From positions 555,406 to 619,405 of the forward strand of contig NZ_JQEY01000001.1 of the NCBI RefSeq assembly GCF_000743715.1: a DNA stretch of 64,000 bases, given 5' to 3'. The notes beneath the pieces are model-generated. The model saw only the letters and a list, made by a program, of their open reading frames with translations. It made no database searches and was not told the origin of the DNA. Within the stretch, counting starts at the first letter, position 1. Each line of letters opens with the position of its first letter. Below, in pieces: positions 22,735 through 30,988 of the stretch. Source of the stretch: Palleronia rufa. GTDB taxonomy: Bacteria > Pseudomonadota > Alphaproteobacteria > Rhodobacterales > Rhodobacteraceae. Made by a program: the position numbers and the translations under genes.

Positions 22735-23561
22735 GGTCCGAGGATCCGCCGGTCGTGCTCCAGGCCCGGCAGTTTCCGCCGGGCATCGGCGACGTCATCG
22801 AGGTTCAGGTCGACCACCGCCACGCCCGGCATCGTCCCCATGTCCAGCAGCACCGTGCCCCAGGGCGACACGACCATGGAATGGCCATGGGTCCTGCGCG
22901 CGCGGCCCTCGGCCGTGGGGTGTTCGCCGGTCTGGGCGGGGGCGATCACGAATGCGCCGGTCTCGATCGCGCGGGCGCGCAACAGCGGCTCCCAGTGGGC
23001 GGCGCCCGTCACCGGCGAGAAGGCCGAAGGCACCGTCAGGATCTCCGCGCCCGCCTGTGCCAGCCGCCGGTAGAGCGCAGGAAACCGCAGATCGTAGCAG
23101 ATCGTGAGGCCCAGCACCCCTAGGGGCGTCTCCACCGTCACAGCCCGGTCGCCCGGCCTGTAGCCGTCGGATTCGCGATAGGTCTCAGTCTCCGATATGG
23201 CGACGTCGAACATGTGGATCTTGTCGTAGCGCGCGATCACGTCGCCCGCCGGGTCGATCAGAAGGGAGCGGTTGGCGAACCGTCCGTCCGGATCGTCGGT
23301 TCGGAGCGCCAGCGATCCGATGAGGACATGCACCCCGCTGCGCGCCGCAACCGCCCTCAGGGCGGTCAGTGTCGGGTCCGTACTCTCCGGCGTCAGCACC
23401 CTCTGCTGGCGCGCCCGGCTGGCCGACACGCAGTTCGTGACCTCTGGCGTCAGCACAAGGTCCGCGCCCTGCGCGACGGCCGCCTCCACCGCCGTCAGCA
23501 AGGGGCCGAGGTTGCCCTCGGGATCGTCGGAGCCGGTCATCTGGACCAGCCCCGCCCTCAT
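22731..23561 (-). CDS. Carbon-nitrogen hydrolase (Nit1/Nit2-like amidase)
   Basis: This 276-residue nitrilase-superfamily protein has the Glu-Lys-Cys triad in context: Glu in [10 protein letters not shown], Lys in RYDKIHMFD and Cys in [15 protein letters not shown]. The closest family is the Nit1/omega-amidase-like group, members of which deaminate dGSH or alpha-ketoglutaramate; the exact substrate is not evident. It starts at 23561 ([17 protein letters not shown]), overlapping the grxC stop by four bases (ATGA). Co-translation with a glutaredoxin fits a deaminated-glutathione repair role, which is inference. Confidence 0.88.
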   Translation of the reverse strand: MRAGLVQMTGSDDPEGNLGPLLTAVEAAVAQGADLVLTPEVTNCVSASRARQQRVLTPESTDPTLTALRAVAARSGVHVLIGSLALRTDDPDGRFANRSLLIDPAGDVIARYDKIHMFDVAISETETYRESDGYRPGDRAVTVETPLGVLGLTICYDLRFPALYRRLAQAGAEILTVPSAFSPVTGAAHWEPLLRARAIETGAFVIAPAQTGEHPTAEGRARRTHGHSMVVSPWGTVLLDMGTMPGVAVVDLNLDDVADARRKLPGLEHDRRILGP

Positions 23562-23812
23562 GACAGCATCGGATCGAGCTTTCCGGCCTGCTCCAGGGCG
23601 GCCAGGTCGTCGAACCCGCCCACATGGGTGCCGTCGATGAAGATCTGCGGCACCGTCCGCCGCCCGCCGGCCCGCTCGGTCATGGCCCGGCGCAATTCGG
23701 GCGTGCGGGAGACATCCGTCTCGGCAAAACTCACGCCCTTTCCGGTCAGCATCCTCTTGGCGGCATGGCAGTATCCGCACAGCGGCGTGGTGTAGATCTC
23801 GACCTGGGCCAT
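23558..23812 (-). CDS. grxC: Glutaredoxin 3
   Basis: This 84-residue dithiol glutaredoxin reduces disulfides with glutathione. The active site CGYC is at about residues 12-15 (PLCGYCHAAKRML). The cis-proline TVPQIFIDGTHVGG and the GG glutathione-binding motif are present. It sits between comF (34 bases upstream) and the nitrilase gene, overlapping the latter. Confidence 0.96.
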   Translation of the reverse strand: MAQVEIYTTPLCGYCHAAKRMLTGKGVSFAETDVSRTPELRRAMTERAGGRRTVPQIFIDGTHVGGFDDLAALEQAGKLDPMLS

Positions 23813-23846
23813 GGGGCCTCCCTCACAAGCGTCTTTCGTCGCTCAT

Positions 23847-24569
23847 CTAGGCATCCCGGGTGGCCCGCGCCAGAGCCAGGACGCGCACATCCGCGGCCCC
23901 TGCGGCCAGCGCCGCAGCGGCCGCGGCGGTCAGGGTCGCGCCGGTGGTGATTACATCATCGACCAGCACGACGTTGCGTCCCGCCAGAACCCCTCCTGCC
24001 GTCGGATGGGGCCGGAACGCGTCTTCCAGCGCCGCGAAACGGGTGTCGCGATCGTCCTTGTCCCGCAGAACCGGGCGGCGGACCCGCACCAGGGCGGTCA
24101 GCGCCGTTTCGTGGCCGGTCTCACGCGAGATGCCGCGCGCCAGCAGGGCCGCCTGGTTGTAGCGCCGCCGCAGCAACCGGCCCCGGCCCAGCGGCACCGG
24201 AACCAGCAAAGGCGCATCCGGCCAGATATCGCGCCCCGCCCGCGCCATCCACCGGGCCGCGGGACCTACCAGGTCCAGCCGGTCCGAATGTTTCAGTCGC
24301 AGCACGATGCGGCGCGCGCCGTCGCGGTAGATCATCGCCACGCGTCCGCGTGACCAGGGGCGTACCGTGGTGATGCAATCGTCGCAGGCCAAGCCGGGCT
24401 CCGCCTCTCCGGGCAGCGGCGTGCCGCAACTCTCGCACGTACAGCCCGTCACGAACGGCGTTTCGGCCCAGCAGAGGCCGCAGAGTCCCCCGTGATGGGA
24501 AATCTCCACGTCGCAGAGCGCGCAGGTGGGCGGATAGACCGCATCGAGCGCCGATTGCCACAGCCCCAT
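23847..24569 (-). CDS. comF: ComF family phosphoribosyltransferase-like protein
   Basis: The 240-residue protein has the double zinc-finger-like Cys pattern of ComF in the first 55 residues (CALCDVEI, CGLCWAE, CTCESCGTPL, CDDC). It then has a type I phosphoribosyltransferase domain with VVLVDDVITTGATLTAAA near the end. Homologues act in DNA uptake. I use the ATG at 24569, which has GGAGGT nine bases upstream, rather than the TTG at 24587. It is divergent from the NDUFAF5-like gene and heads comF-grxC-nitrilase. Confidence 0.92.
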   Translation of the reverse strand: MGLWQSALDAVYPPTCALCDVEISHHGGLCGLCWAETPFVTGCTCESCGTPLPGEAEPGLACDDCITTVRPWSRGRVAMIYRDGARRIVLRLKHSDRLDLVGPAARWMARAGRDIWPDAPLLVPVPLGRGRLLRRRYNQAALLARGISRETGHETALTALVRVRRPVLRDKDDRDTRFAALEDAFRPHPTAGGVLAGRNVVLVDDVITTGATLTAAAAAALAAGAADVRVLALARATRDA

Positions 24570-24589
24570 TCCGTCCCTACCTCCCAAGC

Positions 24590-25432
24590 ATGTCCCAGGC
24601 CCCGCCGACCCTGACAGACCGCATCGCCCTTGCCCGCAATCGCGCCCGGACGCGGAACGACGCGCTGTTCCTGCACGACGCGGCGGCGGACAGGTTCGAC
24701 GAAACCATATCGGCGGTTAACAGGACGTTCACATGTCCGGCCGTGGTGACCGGCCATCCGGCGTTCTGGGCCGCGCGGCATCCCGGCGCACAGATCGTCG
24801 CGGATGACGCTGCACTGGCGCTGGAACCCGGTGCGCATGACCTGATCCTGCACGCCATGGCGTTGCACTGGGCCGACGATCCGGTCGGCCAGCTTGTCCA
24901 GGCACGCCGCGCGCTGAAGCCCGACGGCCTGTTTCTGGCCGCGTGCTTCGGCGGCCGCACCCTGTCCGAACTCCGCCAGGCCCTTGCAGAGGCGGAGACG
25001 GCGACCCGCGGCGGCATCTCTCCGCGCATCGCGCCGATGATGGAGGTCCGCGATGGCGGCGCCCTGTTGCAGCGTGCCGGGTTCGCCCTGCCGGTCGCCG
25101 ATACCGATCGCTTCACCGTGACCTACGCGGATGTTTCCGCATTGATGCGCGACCTGCGCCACATGGGAGAGGGCAACGCCCTTGCCAGCCGCGACGCCAG
25201 GCCGATCCCTCGGTCGATGCTCGACGCTGCCCGAAACGCCTACTCCGCACCCGACCCCGGCGACCCGGCCCGCATCGCCACCACGTTCGAACTGATGCAC
25301 CTGTCCGGCTGGGCGCCGGCGGAGAGCCAGCCGAAACCGCTCCGTCCCGGCTCCGCCGCAGCCCGGCTCGCCGATGCGCTTGGCGGCGCAGAGCATCCGC
25401 TGCGCGACGATTCGCACGAGCGGGGCGATTGA
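24590..25432 (+). CDS. NDUFAF5-like methyltransferase-fold protein
   Basis: The 280-residue protein matches the alphaproteobacterial relatives of mitochondrial complex I assembly factor NDUFAF5: AADRFDETISAVNRTF, LILHAMALHWADDPVGQL and RALKPDGLFLAACFGGRTLSELRQ. The family has a class I methyltransferase fold; human NDUFAF5 hydroxylates an arginine of a complex I subunit. The glycine-rich SAM motif I expected near residue 48 is not recognisable here (AVVTGHPAFWAA). Catalysis is therefore uncertain. It precedes hemH by 56 bases on the same strand. Confidence 0.82.
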   Translation: MSQAPPTLTDRIALARNRARTRNDALFLHDAAADRFDETISAVNRTFTCPAVVTGHPAFWAARHPGAQIVADDAALALEPGAHDLILHAMALHWADDPVGQLVQARRALKPDGLFLAACFGGRTLSELRQALAEAETATRGGISPRIAPMMEVRDGGALLQRAGFALPVADTDRFTVTYADVSALMRDLRHMGEGNALASRDARPIPRSMLDAARNAYSAPDPGDPARIATTFELMHLSGWAPAESQPKPLRPGSAAARLADALGGAEHPLRDDSHERGD

Positions 25433-25488
25433 CCGTCCCGGGCAAAGCTGTATCTCGCTGCCAGACCGCGACGATGGAGACGATGAGA

Positions 25489-26577
25489 ATGCTGGACGCC
25501 AAGTCGGCCCAGGCCGCCGCGCTCTTCACGGCCAAGGACGCCACACGGCCCGATCACGCCGACGAGGACCACCCCCCCGTTCCGCGGGCCAGGATCGGCG
25601 TGCTGGTGGCGAACCTCGGAACACCGGACGGGTACGACTACTGGTCGATGCGCCGCTATTTGAACGAATTCCTCTCGGACAAGCGGGTGATCGACTATTC
25701 GCCGCTGATCTGGCAGCCGCTTCTGCAGGGTGTCATCCTGACCAAACGGCCGTTCTCGTCGGGGGCGGCCTACAAGTCGATCTGGAACGAGGACGCGGGC
25801 GAAAGCCCGCTGATGACCATCACCAGGTCGCAGACCGAAAAGCTGCGCGCAGCTCTCGGCAAGCGCTATGGCGATGACGTGATGGTCCGGTTCTGCATGC
25901 GCTACGGCAATCCCTCTACCCTCAAGACGGTACGGGAGATGGTGGCGGAGGGTTGCCAGAAGATCCTGTTTTTCCCGCTCTACCCGCAATATGCCGGCGC
26001 CACTGTCGCGACCGCAAACGACCAGTTCTTTCGCGCGCTGATGAAGGAAAAGTGGCAGCCCGCCGCCCGCACCGCCGCACCCTATTTCGACCGGCCGTCC
26101 TATATCGACGCGCTGGCGCAATCCGTCGAACGGACCTACGGCGCGCTCGGCACGCCGCCGCGGATGCTGGTCTGCTCGTATCACGGGGTGCCGCAGCGCT
26201 ATCTGCTGGAAGGCGATCCATATCATTGCCAGTGCCAGAAAACGACGCGCCTGCTGCGCGAACGCCTGGGCTGGGACGACAACCGCATCACCACCACGTT
26301 CCAGAGCCGATTCGGTCCCGAGGAATGGCTGCAACCCTATACGGTGGAAGAGGTCGCCCGACTGGCCGAGCGCGGGGTCGACGACATCGCGGTGATCGCG
26401 CCGGCCTTCTCTGCCGACTGCATCGAGACGCTGGAAGAGATCAACGAAGAAATCCGTGAGAGTTTCGAAGAGGCGGGCGGCAAGCGATTCACCTATATCC
26501 CCTGCCTGAACGACGACGATGCGCATATCGCGGCGCTTGAAGAGGTCATCGTGGAAAACCTCGGCGGCTGGATCTGA
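25489..26577 (+). CDS. hemH: Ferrochelatase HemH
   Basis: HemH inserts Fe(II) into protoporphyrin IX, the last step of protoheme synthesis. Family motifs are clear: VLVANLGTPDGYDYWSMRRYL, SDKRVIDYSPLIWQPLLQ, the active-site His in CSYHGVPQRY, CQCQKTTRLL, and the acidic iron-path residues in FSADCIETLEEI. The frame is open far upstream, but I choose the ATG at 25489 because GGAGA lies eight bases before it (362 residues); ATGs at 25474 and 25483 are alternatives. Haem demand is consistent with the oxidase operon nearby, though not linked to it. Confidence 0.95.
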   Translation: MLDAKSAQAAALFTAKDATRPDHADEDHPPVPRARIGVLVANLGTPDGYDYWSMRRYLNEFLSDKRVIDYSPLIWQPLLQGVILTKRPFSSGAAYKSIWNEDAGESPLMTITRSQTEKLRAALGKRYGDDVMVRFCMRYGNPSTLKTVREMVAEGCQKILFFPLYPQYAGATVATANDQFFRALMKEKWQPAARTAAPYFDRPSYIDALAQSVERTYGALGTPPRMLVCSYHGVPQRYLLEGDPYHCQCQKTTRLLRERLGWDDNRITTTFQSRFGPEEWLQPYTVEEVARLAERGVDDIAVIAPAFSADCIETLEEINEEIRESFEEAGGKRFTYIPCLNDDDAHIAALEEVIVENLGGWI

Positions 26578-26612
26578 CCGCCGTTTCAGTGCGCCCCCAC
26601 GCAGGAACCACG

Positions 26613-26647
26613 AAAAAAGGCGGCCGGAGAGCCCGGCCGCCTTTCCT
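26613..26647. terminator. Bidirectional Rho-independent terminator between hemH and small membrane protein
   Basis: A run of A, then AGGCGGCCGG and its complement around a short GAGAG loop, then TTTCCTT. It works on both strands and separates hemH from the convergent small gene. Confidence 0.85.
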
Positions 26648-26667
26648 TGTCGTTGTGACTGATGCGA

Positions 26668-26856
26668 TCAGTCGGTCGCTGCGACAGCGGCCACCACGGC
26701 CAGCAGCAGCAACGGGATGACGAACCCGCCGGACGCGGCCGAGGATTCTTCCACGACAACGGCCGGTTCCATCATCGGCGGCTCGGCGACCATGCCGCCC
26801 GCGAACGCGCCGGTTCCGGCGACCGAAAGGGCAGCGGCAAGAGCAATCTTCTTCAT
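26668..26856 (-). CDS. Small secreted/membrane protein of Rhodobacteraceae, unknown function
   Basis: A 62-residue protein: signal peptide MKKIALAAALSVAGTGAFAGG, then an acidic, Pro/Met/Val-rich linker (EPPMMEPAVVVEESS). It ends with a hydrophobic segment GGFVIPLLLLAVVAAVAATD that could be a transmembrane helix. Similar tiny proteins next to hemH are, to my recollection, common in this family. No function is known to me. It converges on hemH across a bidirectional terminator. Confidence 0.8.
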   Translation of the reverse strand: MKKIALAAALSVAGTGAFAGGMVAEPPMMEPAVVVEESSAASGGFVIPLLLLAVVAAVAATD

Positions 26857-27303
26857 ATCTCGTTTCTCCAGTTAAGCCCGGTGCCAAAGTATTCGTGAGG
26901 CGGCAGCAGGCACCCAAAGGCTGTACCTCGGTCGCCGTTATAAATGGCAATGACCACGTCAGGAAAATCCCTTACGTGCCATTAGGTTCCGTCACCGCGA
27001 GAGGCTGTCAAATAAGCAACAGTTGTGTGCCGTTGCCGACCCGCGCCCAGAGCTCCCCGAAATTCTGTCCCGGACGCCATCGCGCCCGTTCGGCGGGCGG
27101 GACTATCCAGTTGACCGAAGCGACCGGAGTTGAGATTTTCGCCGGCCGGATCGAAGTGCGCAAGGTCGTCACCGATGCATGCGCAACTCTGAACTCGGTT
27201 GGCGCCAGGAACACGAGGGCCGGACGCGGTCGACCCTCCCGACCGAGGTGCGGTATCGCGCAATCCGCCCCGCTGGTAGGCTGACGCGCACGATTCCGGA
27301 CAT
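26857..27303. other. Intergenic region of lower GC, no gene recognised
   Basis: About 450 bases between the small membrane protein and the L,D-transpeptidase. Short open frames occur on both strands but have stops, poor starts and no recognisable domain. The promoter of the small protein probably lies at the left edge. Confidence 0.5.
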
Positions 27304-27333
27304 GGTCAGGGTCAGGGTCAGGGTCAGGGTCAG
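27304..27333. repeat. Hexanucleotide tandem repeat (GGTCAG)x5
   Basis: Five perfect GGTCAG units. The stop codon of the L,D-transpeptidase (TCA at 27330-27332 on the plus strand) lies inside the last unit, so unit gain or loss leaves the protein end unchanged. Confidence 0.95.
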
Positions 27334-27830
27334 GGAAAGATCGAGATCGGCGTACCGTCGGTCACCATCGCATAGATTTCCTCTATCTCGCGATCTTTTA
27401 CGGCGATGCATCCCCATGTCCAGTCGCGTGCCGCATCCTTCTTGTAGGTCGGGCCGCGTCCGTGAATGAAAATATCGCCGCCGGGATCCTTGCCCATCGC
27501 CGCCGCGCGGGCCACGTCCACCGGGTTGGGATATGAAATCCCGACGGACAGATGGTACTGGCTGTTGGGATTTCGCTTGTCGATGAGGTAGTTGCCCTCC
27601 GGAGTACGGCCGTCGCCTTCGAATTGCTTGTGGCCCTGGGGGGCGAAGCCAAGACCGACATCGTATTGTTCAAGCACGGTCTGCCCGTTGAGGAGCAGCA
27701 GCTTCCGCTCTCCCTTGTACAGCAGAACCTGAGTGACGTCAGGGCCATCGTAGGTACGGAACTTGTCGCCGCCGCAGCCGGCAACGCCGAACAAGACGAG
27801 CCCAAGAAGGAATATACGTAGAACGCTCAT
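27330..27830 (-). CDS. L,D-transpeptidase family lipoprotein (YkuD domain)
   Basis: The 166-residue product starts with a lipoprotein signal (MSVLRIFLLGLVLFGVAGC, Cys19). The rest is a single YkuD domain with the catalytic HGR at about 123 and Cys141 in DWTWGCIAV. It may form 3-3 peptidoglycan cross-links or attach lipoproteins to the wall, or, as in YafK-type members, hydrolyse such links; sequence alone does not separate these. I start at 27830; the frame is open much further upstream, overlapping the methyltransferase gene, but only this start gives the lipobox. Confidence 0.9.
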   Translation of the reverse strand: MSVLRIFLLGLVLFGVAGCGGDKFRTYDGPDVTQVLLYKGERKLLLLNGQTVLEQYDVGLGFAPQGHKQFEGDGRTPEGNYLIDKRNPNSQYHLSVGISYPNPVDVARAAAMGKDPGGDIFIHGRGPTYKKDAARDWTWGCIAVKDREIEEIYAMVTDGTPISIFP

Positions 27831-27922
27831 ATATCTGCTCTCTGCCTCTGGATTTTTTTTCGACCCTACAGCCGATCGTCTCTGCGCGGAAGACCGCCGT
27901 TCGTCATCACGAAAACAGCAGA

Positions 27923-29152
27923 TCAAGGCGCGACCTTCTCGCCACGGGAGAAAGCGGCGGCAAGCTCGACATGGGGCGACCATCGGAACTGATCGACCAC
28001 CCGCACCCAGTCGAGCGCGAAGCCCGCATCGACAAGCCGCTCCGCGTCGCGCGCGAAGGTGACGGGATTGCAGGAAATGGCCGCGACGGTGCCGATGCCG
28101 GAGGCCGCGATTTCCGCGGTCTGCGCCGCGGCGCCCGCACGGGGCGGATCGATGATCGCGGCGTCGAAACCGGAGAGTTCCGCAGCCGCCAGGGGATCGC
28201 GGAAAAGGTCGCGCGTCGTGGCGGTCAGCGGACGGTGGCCGCGCCCGCCCCGCCAGGCTGCGACCAGCGCTTCCGTCATGGCGGCGTCGCCCTCGACCGC
28301 GTGAACCTCTGCCCGCCGGGAGACCGGCAGCGCGAAGGTCCCGCATCCCGCGAACAGGTCCACGACCCGCCCGGCCGGACCCAATGCCCGCGAGACACAG
28401 GCCAGAAGCGCGGATTGCCCCTGCTCGGTCGCCTGCAGGAACGCCCCCGGCGTCGGTACGGCGCGGACGCCGCCGAAGCGCTGGGCGGGCGGGCGATCCT
28501 GGGCGACCGTCTCGCCGTCCAGGGACAGGCGGGCGAGCCCCGCGTCCGCGGCGATCCGTGCCAGCCGCGCCAGGGTGTCCCGCCCAAGCTCTGCGCCGCC
28601 ACGGATCGCCACATCCAGCCCGTCGCGCCCATGCGTGACGACCAGCGCAACATCACCCTTGCGCGAGGCGGCGGCGTCGGTCAGCCGCTCCAGCACCGGC
28701 ATCGCGGCCAGGATCTGGGGCACCAGAACCCGGCAGCCGCCGATCCGCGAGATCGTGTCGCTCCGCCGCCCGTGAAAGCCGACGATCACACCGGATTTCG
28801 TCCGCCGCCCGGAGAAGGTGGCGCGCCGCCGGCTCTGGGGCGGCGATGTCGCGATGCCGCGGATCGGCGCAGGAAGGCCGCGGGCCTCCAGCGCCTGCCG
28901 CACGATACCGACCTTCCAGCGGCCGACGAACGGATCGGAGGCGTGCATGAGCGCACAGCCGCCGCAGGTCGCGTAGTTGGGGCAGGGCGGTTCGGTCCGG
29001 TCGGCGGAACGGGACAGGATCCGGGGCGCCTCGATCCGGTCGCCATCCAGATCGCCCTCGACCTCCTCGCCGGGCAGCGCGCCGGGCACATAGACGGGAC
29101 CCTCCGCGATCCCGTCGCCCCGATGGCCGAGACGGTCGATCCGGACCCGCAT
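27923..29152 (-). CDS. TrmA/RlmD-type 23S rRNA (uracil-C5) methyltransferase
   Basis: A 409-residue class I SAM methyltransferase with an N-terminal TRAM-like domain (RIDRLGHRGDGIAEGPVYVPGALPGEEVE). Iron-sulfur cysteines CPNYATCGGCALMH lie near residue 58. The catalytic domain has VDLFAGCGTFALPVSRR, DPPRAG and the nucleophile in ISCNPVTFARD. It makes 5-methyluridine in rRNA or tRNA; I cannot tell the target by eye (RlmD/RlmC/TrmA). It abuts the ABC transporter stop at 29153. Confidence 0.9.
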   Translation of the reverse strand: MRVRIDRLGHRGDGIAEGPVYVPGALPGEEVEGDLDGDRIEAPRILSRSADRTEPPCPNYATCGGCALMHASDPFVGRWKVGIVRQALEARGLPAPIRGIATSPPQSRRRATFSGRRTKSGVIVGFHGRRSDTISRIGGCRVLVPQILAAMPVLERLTDAAASRKGDVALVVTHGRDGLDVAIRGGAELGRDTLARLARIAADAGLARLSLDGETVAQDRPPAQRFGGVRAVPTPGAFLQATEQGQSALLACVSRALGPAGRVVDLFAGCGTFALPVSRRAEVHAVEGDAAMTEALVAAWRGGRGHRPLTATTRDLFRDPLAAAELSGFDAAIIDPPRAGAAAQTAEIAASGIGTVAAISCNPVTFARDAERLVDAGFALDWVRVVDQFRWSPHVELAAAFSRGEKVAP

Positions 29153-30988
29153 CTACTCTGCCGCCTCGTTCACACCCATGAAGCCGCCGGACTGCCGCTT
29201 CCAGTAGCGCGCATAGATGCCGCCCCGGTCCAGCAGGTCCTCATGGGTGCCCTCTTCCGCGATCCGGCCCTCTTCCAGCACCACGATCCGGTCCATTCGC
29301 GCGATGGTGCTGAGCCGGTGCGCGATGGCCAGCACCGTCTTGCCCTCCATCACCCGGTCGAGCGCGTCCTGGATCGACGCCTCGACCTCACTGTCGAGCG
29401 CCGAGGTTGCCTCGTCCAGCACCAGGATGGGAGCGTCCTTCAGGATCGCCCGGGCCAGGGCGATGCGCTGGCGCTGGCCGCCCGACAGCTTCACGCCGCG
29501 CTCTCCCAGATGCGCGTCGTAGCCCGTGCGGCCGCGGAAATCCTTGAGCCCCAGGATGAAGTCATGCGCCTCTGCCTTGCGGGCGGCGGCGAACATCTCC
29601 TGCTCTGGCGCATCGGGGCGGCCGTAGAGGATATTCTCCCGCGCCGAGCGGTTGAACATGGCGGTTTCCTGCGTGACCATCCCGATCCGGCGGCGCAGGC
29701 TCTCCTGTGTCACGTCGCGCAGGTCGCGCCCGGCGACGGTGATGCGCCCGCTCTCGGCGTCGTAGAGCCGCAGGAGCAGCGCGACCATGGTGGATTTGCC
29801 TGCCCCGGAGGCACCGACCAGCCCCAGCTTTTCCCCTTCCCGAAGGGTCAGGGTGATGTTGCTGAGGCCGCCGGTCTGACGTCCGTAGGTAAAGCTCACG
29901 TTCTCGAACCGGACATCGGCGCCACGCGGCAGATCGGGCGCCGCGTCGGCATCGGCCAGCTGGTGGGGCGGGGTGAGGGTGTTCATCCCGTCCTCGACCT
30001 CACCCACATTGGCGTACATCCCCATCAGCGTGAACGACACCCAGCCGGTCATCTGTGCGATGCGGATGGAAATCGCGCCCGCCGCGGCGATATCGCCCGG
30101 GCTGGCGGTTCCGACGGACCACAGCCACAGCGTGCCCCCGATCAGCAGCACCGGAAGCACCCCCGCCAGCGTCATCAGCGCGAAACGGAACCCGGCGGAG
30201 AGGATGCCGAAATCCACCACCCGTTCGCGGAAGGTGCCGATGGCCTCAAGCGCGGCACGGTCCTCATGGTCGGAATGGGCGAAAAGCTTGACCGTCTTGA
30301 TGTTGGTGATCGTGTCCACGACCTGTCCCGACACCATCGCCCGGCTGGCGGCCCGCGCCTTGGACCTGGCGCGCACGCGGGGCATGAACCAGCGGATGGT
30401 GGCCAGATAGGCGACGGTCCAGACCGCCAGCCCCAGCGCCATCCAGCCATTGATCGTGGTCAGAAGCAGCGCCGAACCGATCAGGGACGCAAGCGCGAAG
30501 CTGACCACGTTGATGAACTCGCTGGCCACGTCGGTGATCGCGCGAGAGGTCTGCATCTGCTTTTGCGCGATGCGTCCGGCGAAGTCGTCGTCGAAGAAGG
30601 TGACGGCCTGGCCCAGCGTCCAGCGATGCAAGCGCATGAGCACCATCGGGTTTACGTTCGGCGCGACCATGATCGAGTTCGACGCGGAACTGAGCCCGAA
30701 CAGGACCGGCCGCAAGATCAGGAAGAATGCCGCAGTGCCGACCAGCAACCCGGTATTGTCGGTGAAATAGCTGCTGACCGGACTGTTCACGGCCGAATCG
30801 ACGACCTTGCCCAGCAACAGCGCCGTGACCACCTCTGCCGTGCCTGCCGCGGCGGACAGCAGCCCCGCGACGATCATCCATTTCCAGGCCCCCGACAGCG
30901 CCCAGGCGAAGAACGCGCCCAGGGTCCGGGGCGGAGGGCCGTCCGCGGGGCGGAAGGCGTCGATCAGGCCGGCGAGGGCGCGCATCAT
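29153..30988 (-). CDS. ABC transporter half-molecule, permease fused to ATPase (exporter type)
   Basis: The 611-residue protein has an N-terminal six-helix membrane domain (about 30-330) and a C-terminal nucleotide-binding domain. Walker A is GASGAGKST, the signature LSGGQRQRIALARA, Walker B ILVLDEATSALDSE, and the H-loop is in LAIAHRLSTIARMD. It is paired with a second half-transporter whose gene overlaps it by four bases, so a heterodimer of the MsbA/LmrA class is likely. Both ATP sites look canonical. Substrate unknown. Confidence 0.9.
   Translation of the reverse strand: MMRALAGLIDAFRPADGPPPRTLGAFFAWALSGAWKWMIVAGLLSAAAGTAEVVTALLLGKVVDSAVNSPVSSYFTDNTGLLVGTAAFFLILRPVLFGLSSASNSIMVAPNVNPMVLMRLHRWTLGQAVTFFDDDFAGRIAQKQMQTSRAITDVASEFINVVSFALASLIGSALLLTTINGWMALGLAVWTVAYLATIRWFMPRVRARSKARAASRAMVSGQVVDTITNIKTVKLFAHSDHEDRAALEAIGTFRERVVDFGILSAGFRFALMTLAGVLPVLLIGGTLWLWSVGTASPGDIAAAGAISIRIAQMTGWVSFTLMGMYANVGEVEDGMNTLTPPHQLADADAAPDLPRGADVRFENVSFTYGRQTGGLSNITLTLREGEKLGLVGASGAGKSTMVALLLRLYDAESGRITVAGRDLRDVTQESLRRRIGMVTQETAMFNRSARENILYGRPDAPEQEMFAAARKAEAHDFILGLKDFRGRTGYDAHLGERGVKLSGGQRQRIALARAILKDAPILVLDEATSALDSEVEASIQDALDRVMEGKTVLAIAHRLSTIARMDRIVVLEEGRIAEEGTHEDLLDRGGIYARYWKRQSGGFMGVNEAAE

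Noticed and set aside
26895-27284. A 129-codon plus-strand frame in the gap before the L,D-transpeptidase
   Set aside because: No ribosome site, no recognisable domain, many rare residues and an unrelated composition.
27304-27333. Tandem repeat considered as a CRISPR array
   Set aside because: Six-base units with no spacers and no cas genes.
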